Below are positions 1 to 46,700 of a DNA stretch of 64,000 nt, in pieces. The stretch is from Camarhynchus parvulus (Eukaryota; Chordata; Aves; Passeriformes; Thraupidae), in contig NC_044573.1 in NCBI RefSeq assembly GCF_901933205.1, forward strand, positions 27,649,493-27,713,492. Direction: 5' to 3'. The first letter of the stretch is position 1, and each line of letters opens with the position of its first letter. The notes below the pieces were generated by a model. That model was given only the letters and a program-made list of their open reading frames with translations. It ran no database searches and had not been told where the DNA came from. The position numbers and the translations under genes are program-made.

Positions 1-370
1 TGCCTGTTAACTTCCACCTCATTTTCTGGGTTTGGACCAGCAGGCAGCAAGATCAGCAACTCTTGACACTTCTTATGCTGCCTACAGTCACTGTGGCCAT
101 TGTAAACAGGAGGGACAGTGGGAATCCAGTAGTGTTCCTGGGCCTCACTGTTTTGTTCATGTCTTGCACTAGGCTTGCTGTCCAGACTAGTAGAAAAAGA
201 AACAGTCTTATAATTTCCCAATTCATGTGCATGGCCAGCTAAGATAAAAACAGTCTAAACTTGAATGAACAGAGGATGACCTGTTAAAATTTTACCACCA
301 AGAATTTTTCTGAAGGATAAGGAACAAAACAATCTTGTGGATGTAAAACCTTTATTAGCACCAGGAAAGG

Positions 371-435
371 GAAATGGATGATTGGGGCCATGAGGTTCAC
401 AGTGGGCTATCTTACATGTTAGTGTCAGTGTGAAG
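371..435 (+). repeat. Dispersed direct repeat, copy A
   Basis: This 65-bp segment recurs at 1184-1248 with two mismatches (A381 against T1194, G430 against A1243) and no gaps. It begins GAAATGGATG and includes GGGCCATGAGGTTCACAGTG. The sequence is followed by GGTATATGA, and a similar GGGTATATGA also occurs at 1141-1150 near copy B. I recognise no transposon family. Confidence 0.85.
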
Positions 436-1183
436 GGTATATGACAGTCTTGTGATCACATAGTGACATGAATAATGCATAAAGTCATGTAGTTTGTGCC
501 TCTGAGTAACTGAAAAATCATATGCTAAGTTAGTACTGGCCTCAAATTTAATTTAAAATCTAGTAGAAGAGCAAACCTGGTCAGAACTATGCTCTAAAGC
601 AAACAGATGCACAGAATTGGTAATGGTTCTCGTTGTTACTTCTCTCAAAAACCATCTGGCGCCTGAATTGAGTAAATTGCAGTAAAATAGCAGTACTTAT
701 GTGCTTTGCTGTTGCAAGAGACATTTTTTTTTTTTTTTTTTCTGTAGAAACCTGGCTGATTTGACCTAAGTAGGCTTTACAGCAGTTTTCAAAGGGCTTG
801 TCTACACATGCATGTTTTACTGCAGTGGCTGTGCTGGCATAGCTGAAACACCACAGCACTCAATGGACTGATGTAAAGTAGTTTCTGCTAGTTCAAACTG
901 TACCTGAAAAGGAAGCATTTGAAATTGGGGTTGGTGATGCTGTTTTGTGTTAAGATGAGGGACAAATAAAAACCATAGTTATCATCTCTTTAAATTGACA
1001 AGTTTTCATTGCTGTATTGTTACACACCTAACCTACCCTTCTTACCAATTCTTTCTTTACATGTACTGATACTTGGGAAAAATATCAACCCAAACCAGCC
1101 GAGAAAAATCGCAGGGAGAAGTAGGACATATAAAAGTAGAGGGTATATGATGCTGTGATGGCAGAGCAAAGAAAAGTGTGAGT

Positions 1184-1248
1184 GAAATGGATGTTTGGGG
1201 CCATGAGGTTCACAGTGGGCTATCTTACATGTTAGTGTCAGTATGAAG
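1184..1248 (+). repeat. Dispersed direct repeat, copy B, with short flanking direct repeats
   Basis: Second copy of the 65-bp repeat, 813 bp downstream of copy A. It is bracketed by near-identical short repeats: AGTGTGAGTGAA overlapping its left edge (about 1175-1186) and again at its right edge (about 1248-1259). AGAGCAAAGAAAAG occurs on both sides as well (about 1163-1176 and 1263-1276). This looks like a copied insertion rather than a simple tandem duplication, because sequence after copy A does not continue after copy B. Confidence 0.8.
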
Positions 1249-4200
1249 AGTGTGAGTGAAGACAGAGCAAAGAAAAGCTGTAGAGATCAGAGTCAGATGA
1301 GGCTCTGAAGTAAATCTTCCTCTGTCTGTCTAACTGGCACTGCAGAATTTCTTGGAAGTTTTTGACTGGTTACTGAATTGCACAGGTATAACTCACCCAC
1401 TATTGTAATTGGCAAAGTGCTAAAACTTGGAAAATATCAGGCACATTTGATACTCTTAAAGTTGATTATATTCCGGGACAATACAGTATAGTTTCAATAA
1501 AAGATAGAGAGGTTCAATCTCTGTTTTAATGTAGAATTGTAGAGAGGTGTTTAGGGAGTTTATAGAGATGCACTGAAAAATATGCAGCCCAGAGATGCTG
1601 CAAAGACCTCTGGGCTGGTCTCAGAAAGCTGTGCAAAAATATTTCTGGGATCTTGTGTTCCTTTCAGTTGTTTTCTTCTATGCTGCGGCCTTTTCAGAAA
1701 GTGTTGATTTGAGTAAACACAAGTGTACCAGGATCCTGTATATCCAAATCTGTACTTTCTCTCTTAAGGATAAAAGCTGGTACATCCAGCTGCTTTTCTT
1801 AACACATTTTCTTTGAGGTGCATCACAAACCCAAGGTTTTGTTTCCCCTTTCAGCCTGCCTTCTTGCCACTAGCTCTGTCACTTTGCACACCTTCTGCTA
1901 GCAATGTGATATTGGATGGTAAGAGCTCCATAAAGCGATGATGTGTTGTACTTTTACAGACACATGTAGTGAGAGAAAAACCCTCTTTGTGGATAATTTT
2001 TTACATGATTACCTCTGAAGGTTATTGCAGCTTTGTCCGTATCTGGTAGTGACTGCTGATGGTGCCATTATCTAGAGGACTAGAGGTTTGAACAAATCTG
2101 ACAACATTCTTATTCATATTCCTAGCAAAAATTCAGTGGAGGCACAACAGAGTTTGGCAAGTCATGATTAAAATTCTCTTGATTATTGCAAGTTAGGACT
2201 TGGAGCTCACCTACACAGAACACTGCATGATAACCCTCACTTGAGACAGGCATTGTGCTGACTTCATGATAAAGTTATTAATCATTCATGAACAGTGAAT
2301 AGACATTATTTTGTAAGTTGAGTGTACCTTCAGTACCATAGCACTACTAGTAAAAAAAGCATTCAAAATATATATTTAGGTAAGGCTAAGTAAATAAGGC
2401 AAACTTAGAATACATATGCCAACTTGTTTTTATTATAATTTCCACTGAGGAAAATCTTTGGTTTGTACCTTCAGGTTTATGAAGAAATGTCACCTGAATT
2501 TTAAAGACTTTCTACATATTGACTTTCTTTATTAACTTGAATGTTTTATGTGCAAGACTCTTCAATATTTCTATCAAGTGGTTGCCTAGAAATTATGATA
2601 CCGTAACACACCCGAAACCCACCCTCATATTCATGAACTATGTGATTTGGCAGCACATGTTTTTCTTGTAACATTCTTTTCTGATCACAAATATAATTTT
2701 CTTCTCTGTGAATTATTAAGCACAAGCTCTGCAGCTATTACAATCACACTGTTTGATCTGTTTGATATTTTGATTCATTCTAAGCACTACTGATGGTTTT
2801 TAGGCTTGTCATCCAGTTTTAAAGATATTTATTGCACTGTGGTGTTTACTGATTTGACATTTGATTTTTCCACTGGCACTTCTCATCTGATGTCATCTAT
2901 AAGATGACCCATGTAAAAAAAGTTATCCATCTTGAGTTATCCATCTTTCTAAGAACTGGCATTAGCAATTTTAGAAGCCCAACTTAGAACAATTTTTATG
3001 TATGTGGCATTTATCCTGACTGGACCCAGTCCCCATCTGGTGTAAGCCTGTGCAAGCTTATTGGTTTCATTTAGCTGTTACAGCTTATAGCAAGTGTGAA
3101 AGTGGCCCTTAATATTCTAGCTGATGTCTGCAAAACTCAAAGTTATATAGATGTTCCCATCAAAACTGATATTTTTAGTCTAAGAAAAGAGATTTTAGAA
3201 ATAACAGTAATGCAGTAAATACATTATTCTCATTCTTGGTGTGGGTAATGTTTTACCTCACTGGAGTAGTTTTTAGAAGTTTGGTCTACAGTTTAAGGCT
3301 TCACCCAGGGTTCACAGAGATACGTAGACTTTTCTGGACAATAGTTTTATCTCCTCCTCAAACAGATATCTAAGATATATAAGACTAAAAAAACCTCTGA
3401 AAATATTTGTCTCTTCTCCTTGTTGAAGGAACATAGAAAAACAATTTTTCAAAATTAGTTTCCTTAGAGTTTTCTAGTGTGTAGGATTTTCTTTTAACTT
3501 AAAAAATTATTTTATGTTGGACAAGATGAATCTCACCCCTCTTTGCCATCTGTCTTTAACTCTGTTGTCCCTGATGCTGAATTCCCATCTGATTTCCCTG
3601 GCAAGAAATAATTTCTTTCAACAAAATGGTTGCTGTTAATACAAAATTTTGTATTAGTTGTGAGTTCATGGGTCCAGATTCTGCCTTCATGCACCCCAGT
3701 GCAAGTTTGTGGTGATTGCTATCATTCAGTGAGTCTGGTATACATAGCTAAGAACAGAATGGGGTGAGGGGGGTTTTCCTCCAGCTTGGGTTTAATCTGT
3801 CTGGACTGTTGCACCACAGTAGGTACTGCATCTCCCTGGCAGGTTTGAAAGCAGACTCTAAGTCTCTGACCTTTTGTAGTTAGGAAGAAAATATTCAGAC
3901 TGTGATCCAGTGTAGCACAGTCTACCTTGAATTTGTACATACGGGTTTAAGCAAACAGCCCCCCTTACTGCCTTGGGCCATTAGCTCCAAAGTCTGATAA
4001 TAATATACATGTCAGTACAGCTAAATAGTTCAGCAAGATAATGCAGCAAGACATGTGAATAGAGTCTGAGACTCTAGGAAGCACAGAGGCCAGGCAGAAA
4101 TGAAAGAGATTCTTGTTCCACTGATTCCCTGTCTTTTACTGCTTGCACTGCTGCACCCTAAAGCTATCAAAATATACGCTTGGCAAAATAGGCACAATTT

Positions 4201-5648
4201 GCCTTTGAATATTTCCCCAACAGGATTCAGATATCTTTGGTAACATTTACGTGTTGCAGAAGGTTTTTTGTTTTGTTTGCTTTTGTTTTTTATCCAAGAT
4301 GCCCATCATTGTCTGCTGAAAAGCAGGGCGTTGGCTTTTAAGTGCTGAGGTTTTGCTTTTCATATGCAGCTGTTCTGTACCAAACCATTGACAGCAGAAT
4401 TGCTTTGGAAAGCTTGGGTCCCTCCCTCTGAGATCACTATATTATTCTTTCCATTGTTCTGCTTTCTTTTTGGAATGTATTTAGGGAGAGAAGCTTTGCA
4501 CGTTCTTAGTCAAAGGACTTTGAAGTCACATTCAACAAAAATAATGTATTTAAAAACATAAATATTTATTTGCAGAGTAATTCAGTTCATTACAGAATTG
4601 GTAGCCTTTAATGATTGGCAGTCCTTAAAGGAATCTTCAGCGGGGGCGGGCTGAGCCTGTAAATCAAGGAACAACTGACTTATTGAAGTTAATACCTGAG
4701 TGATTAATAATAAATTTTAATTTGAAGGCACCCATGCCTGAAGGTCTCTAAGTGTTGTAATAGAGATTAAAAAAAGAAAGAAATTGCAATAAAAGAAGGT
4801 GATTTGTGTGTCTGAAGAAAAACAAAAGAATATTTGGAACCTACGTAAATGAACCTCACCTAACTGTAAAACAAACTACGAGAATAAAAAGGATCTTAGA
4901 TGTGCTTTGAGACACTGCCATGCTTCCACACGCACAGCTTTGTTTAGACCATTCTTCTGGCCACCTCTAAGAGCAGAAGAATCTGTTGCCCACCTTCTTT
5001 ATTCACTTCTGATAAAACTTTCCTAAGACACAGGCATCACCTTTCTGGGCTTTGGTGACAAGCTGGTTCTGATTTTCATGATGATTAGGAGCACTAACTT
5101 GAAATATTTCAGGTAAATGGTGCAAGCCTACTTCTCTGAAATCTAAAGAACATGCATAATTTTCTTAGCTGTGTGAAATACTTTTTGTTCCCAGCTGATG
5201 GGAAAATTAAAATTTTTATGCCATTTTTGGCATATGAATTCAGTAATCACATTGATGCTTTTCTCTTCCAAATGCTACTGGAATATTTTAGGAAGATGCA
5301 AATATCACCCTCAACGTGTATCCACCATCTCCACTGTGACTAGTGCAGTGCTTCTTTAGAGTTCACAGAAGACACCAAAATAAGACTGGGGAATGCCCAT
5401 ATATGATCTTTCCCAAAGGAATATATATTGTGTTTGTTGTGCAGTGTTAGTTCATTAGTACATCAGTCTTTTTGATTATCTGAAATATTTGTGTATTTGA
5501 AAATGTCAGCAATGCATACAATTCTAATGGGTTTTTTTGGGAAGTAAATTGAAATACTCATCTGAAATGTATTGTAAAAAGTGAAAGGAATTGTTTTACA
5601 TACTTTATTGTCAAAGTTAAAGTAAAAAACACAATATCTTCTCTTTAG

Positions 5649-42451
<36,803 letters not shown>

Positions 42452-43466
42452 TTGATTGTCTAGCTCACTGTACTGATTTTATCTCATACCAGACAGCATT
42501 ATTCTCCTGACTGCACTGGGGTTCTCCTCTGCTGACTGGAAAGGCCAGCAGAGTCTCTTTGCTTCTGATTTCAGGAATTCTGTGTGTTCCTGATGTACAG
42601 CAGTAGATGGGGTGTGGGTGGTGGGTCTCTCAAACACAGCACAGCAGGTCTCTCTGGCCCCACACAGCCCTGTGCCTTACTGAACTACATGAAGTTTACA
42701 GCAAACACCTGCAGGGTTTTGGGCTCCTGACAGTATTTGCACTTGATTCTATGAGAAGTGCCTATGTGAAATGGCAGCACATGAAGCAGAGCATTAGCTT
42801 TGAGACTGCAACTTCAGTGCTCAAACTCCAGGGCCAGTGTTTGGCTCACAACAAAGCCCTGTACATGGAGCCTAGGTGTGCCTGTGCCCACGTGCCTCAG
42901 GTGTGGCACTGCACTCTGTGCTCCCCCACACTCAGCAAGGTCCCTCCAACTGCAAACAGGACACCACTGCTGCTGAGGTAGACTGAAAAATGTCTCTAGC
43001 CACATTGCTCTGAGCACAGGCAAGCTAATCAAGGAAAAAGGGCTTACAAAAACATCACGGAACTACCTTGTCTGTTTTCTTAATGTTTGATGAAAACCCA
43101 AGAATGAAAAATCTGTCCTACTAACCTGGCTGAAAATAATACAGGCCTTTAACCATGTTAATAGCTTATCCAAGAACTCATCTAGGTTCCCATTCCTTCT
43201 TTCCTCAGAAGGAGCTGGTGCAACATTACCCCTCCAAGTAATGACACCAGCCCCGTGGTCACTACTGTCGCATCTGTGGCTGGTAGGTTAGAAAAACTTG
43301 CAATCCTGCCATTGAATTCCTGCTGTGGAAAATGTTAATTTTTATTGCTTTATAAAACAATAGTTCCTTTGAAGATTACAGCCTCTTTCACAATAGAAAA
43401 CACAGACAATGGGATTTGCTATTTAATTTTTTTTAATTGAGCACTGTAAAAATAACTCAAAAGATA

Positions 43467-43472
43467 AATAAA
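43467..43472 (+). promoter_or_regulatory. RBKS: Candidate RBKS poly(A) signal
   Basis: AATAAA on the + strand, about 1.0 kb after the RBKS stop, and the first canonical plus-strand hexamer I found there. Cleavage would be expected roughly 10-30 bases further on. Confidence 0.5.
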
Positions 43473-43526
43473 TGTTACTGTGATGATCTATGTCCAGACA
43501 TTAAGAATTTTCTCTCTCTACATTGT

Positions 43527-43532
43527 TTTATT
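43527..43532 (-). promoter_or_regulatory. MRPL33: Candidate MRPL33 poly(A) signal
   Basis: TTTATT on + reads AATAAA on the MRPL33 strand, about 150 bases after its stop. That fits the short 3' UTR expected for this gene. A second AATAAA on the same strand lies at 43341-43346 and could be a distal alternative. Confidence 0.55.
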
Positions 43533-43679
43533 CACAATGGCCTTCAAATCACAGGAGACGGTGATCCCAGTTCATTTCCTCTCTTTTCAGCCCATGTTGC
43601 TGGATTTCTGAATCAGTGTTCACCCCATCCTCCCCCCAGACCATCCTCGTCTCATGTATAAATCAAGTCCAGTCATTGT

Positions 43680-43729
43680 TCACACAGAACGGATTTTTCT
43701 CTTCTCTGTGAAGAGGACACGTTGTTTTG
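43680..43729 (-). CDS. MRPL33: MRPL33 exon 4, with stop
   Basis: On the minus strand, after a TTTTCCCTGTAG acceptor, 50 bases complete an Ala codon and encode [15 protein letters not shown] followed by TGA. It matches the basic C terminus of vertebrate MRPL33. The stop codon occupies 43680-43682. Confidence 0.95.
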
Positions 43730-46700
43730 CTACAGGGAAAAAAAAAAGAAAAAAGGAATCCGTTAAGAAGCCTGAAGTGTTAAAATTCAATTCAACCAGC
43801 CCACGTTCCTTTTCTCCTGGCTGCCTTCACTGCTTAAATGAGTGTGGAGCAACTGACTGGCACAGCACTGTTGTTAACCAACTCTTGAAGGAGTTGCATG
43901 GTGCTTTCACTTTACCACATGTAATTTTTAGTTCCTAAGATGTCCACTTTACCTCTGTGAGAATAACTGTCAGAATGCAAGTGACTGAAAACACTCAACA
44001 GCTGCTCTGTGTGACTAGCTGTTCAATGTAGGGACAAAAATAGGTTCTTTCTGCTTTCTACTACTCTTCAACTCCAGAGCCCAAACAACTACAGATGATG
44101 AGTTGGATCCAGTTGGCCTCACAGACTGACTGAGAACTTAACCAGTTGTCCTGTGGATCTCAGCAAGGCACAAACTGGCTGGGACCATAATGCCTGATGC
44201 AGGTGTTTGCAAAAAAAACCTGCAGGGGCAGGTTAAGCATAGTCAACACATTAATAAAAACCAAAAATTACAAAATAAAGCAGAGCAAAGCTTTAAAATG
44301 CCATCTGAAAATCAACAGTTTGGTTAGTTTCATTATATGAATTCCTTTGAAAGCGACGCAAGAGCAATCCACACAACAAAATCTCTTCTTCCACAAAAAA
44401 GTTTCGTTTTAAGAAATCCTGCAGATAGTACAGATTCTGTTGCTGCAGTTGGGAGGTAGTGAAACTTGGGCAATCCTGCCACTACTTCACTAAAATGCTT
44501 CATTCTGTGGATGTCCCAGGTTTCTAAGAAGTATAAAACATAAGGTGAAAACACATGCCAAGTGAAAATGCTTCCAAACATATTCCTGATGTGAGTTGTT
44601 ATCTAGACTCAAATTTACTTCCCTTCACACATGCAACACTTTCTCACATCAATTTCTCACTTGTGTTCTACTACAGGCTACAAAGATCAAACCTTTCTTC
44701 AGCAACCTACTACATGTTCTGAGTTCTTCTCTTTCTTCACTTCCCTACAAGTTGCAAAGCCTCTGGAGGATCACTCTGCACAGTGTTTCAGTGCCATAAT
44801 TACTTTTTTTATTCAATAATATAATCCCAGAGATCTCTGATTGCCCTTCTGTGTGGAATTCAAAAGGAAAGCCACAATCTCTGTCACCTTTGAAAACTGC
44901 ATATTGCTTCCCTGGTGGTGTCTCTCACCTCTCAAAGCTCCTGTACTGTTAGCTCTGAGAATGAAAAGGTAGTCCTCTAACAAGAAAATTTTAAGAAAAA
45001 ATAAATTTGAATCACATGCATTATCACAGCATTGAACTGGCCATGCATTCTCTACTTAGAGCTGCTTAATAAATTTCTTACATTCTACAACTTTAAATAA
45101 ACCTTTTTTGCATTAGCTACACCATGTTATTTCTAATATGGTTTGGTTTAAGCTTTTTAACACTAAATTCAGCTTTTCAGTGCTAACAACAGAAACTTGA
45201 ACCCTTAGTCACATTTCAAAAAGCTGGGTGAGCAAAAGACTGTGGCAGGTGCTACAACCTGTCCAACAGATCAGATTCTGAAACTGAGAATATCTGCAAG
45301 GACCAGGGGAACAAAGAAGAATCCACTAACTGCCATCTGGAGAATGGTATCATTTCTGGAATAGGAAAAATCTGTGCCTATTTCTTTAGAAGAAAAAGTC
45401 CATTTTGTAAGAGGTGGTTAAAATTTCTCATCTAGAGCTCCCATGGCAGCTTAACAGAACACTTCTGTTGATGCATACTTTGTGCCTGCTTGTTGGAGGT
45501 AGCAGTGTAGCAAACCACACAAAGAAACAGAATGAAAGAACTCCTGTGTCACTTGACTTCGCCAGTGACATGTGGCATGGCTGTCATCAAAGTCTCTGAT
45601 GTGTCAGGCAAGTCATTACTTTGTTTCACTGCCACAATCTGTAAAATGAGGGTAACATTTACTTCCCACTGGAATGTCATGAAGAACAGCAACTGTACAG
45701 TCATTTGAGTATGAAACATGTTATGACATATTCTGCTTAGATGGGAAAAATCCTGTTGCATTCAAATCTTGTCTCCCACAGAGTCAGAGAAGCTCACACG
45801 AAGCACGAGCCCTTACCGATGGGATCGTATCTCAGCAGGACCAGTTTTTCCTGCAGCCGCAGTCTCCTGATGTTGAAGCAGTAGCCTGTCTCTGCAGCAC
45901 TCTTCATCCTCACCAGAATGTATCTACAGTCACAAGGGATGGCTCTGTGTCAGTGCACAGGCACTCAGTGAGGGCCCATCAATCTGCCAGGGCACGGGCC
46001 ATGGACAAGCTTTCAGCACACAGTCTGGCACAGTCACATAAGACACTTCATTTCAACTTCAGGGATGGGAGTATCAAAACTATGCATGCTTAACTTTTAA
46101 CACAGACAAACACTAAACCATAAGCTCCAGCATCAAGTTTAAGTAAGTAATTCCTTAGGGATATTAAGGATATATCCTTAATATACAAGGATACAAGCCT
46201 AGAGAGAAGTAGCTCCTCCAAAAAACAGTGAGGTGGGAGGAATAGAAACAGGAGAAACAAAAAGAACTAGGAAAATCAGCATGCAGTTGAGTCACTAAGG
46301 CTTAAAAGCTAAGGGCAAGAGAGGAAGAATGATGGTAGTTAAAGATGTTCAGGCTGTAGATAACACTGTATCACAGACTATCACTTCCTCATGCAGAGAG
46401 GAAGCTAAGCAGATAGGCTGGCACAAGAGGCATGCGAAAGGAGAAGCAGAACCCGTTGGCACCATCCTGCTAGAGATACAGAACTTGTTATTAACCCAGC
46501 CACGGGAACCCCCTTCCCCACTGGAGGGCTCCTGGTTTGCGGGGCAGGCTGGCAGCAACTGCGGTGTCCCGGGAGCACGAGACTGAGGAAGCTGCTCCAC
46601 ACTTCCAGTCTGGAAGTATGCCAAGACCCAAGCAACTTCCTAGTTTCAAAATAAATGTAAAACCCTCTAACCAGTCTCCTTCCCTTCCATTTCAATGAAG

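Larger units (their letters stand above)
1..5648 (+). other. RBKS: RBKS intron 4 (3' part only)
   Basis: AT-rich intronic sequence. I looked for the preceding RBKS exon (the segment ending in a conserved ATGTASIIVN-type motif) and did not see it, so it most likely lies upstream of position 1. Contents noted are a run of 18 T at 724-741 and a 65-bp duplication (371-435 and 1184-1248, listed separately). Open frames here are short and resemble nothing I know. Confidence 0.7.
42452..43679. other. Convergent 3' region between RBKS and MRPL33
   Basis: Only 1,228 bp separate the RBKS stop from the MRPL33 stop. It should consist of the two 3' UTRs. A 124-codon plus-strand frame at 42607-42981 follows the RBKS stop, but shows no recognisable domain and no sign of being translated. 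Confidence 0.8.

Noticed and set aside
1..5600. RBKS exon 4 in the first 5.6 kb
   Set aside because: Searched for a segment ending in the conserved ATGTASIIVN-type motif with a donor; none seen, so it is presumed upstream of the window.
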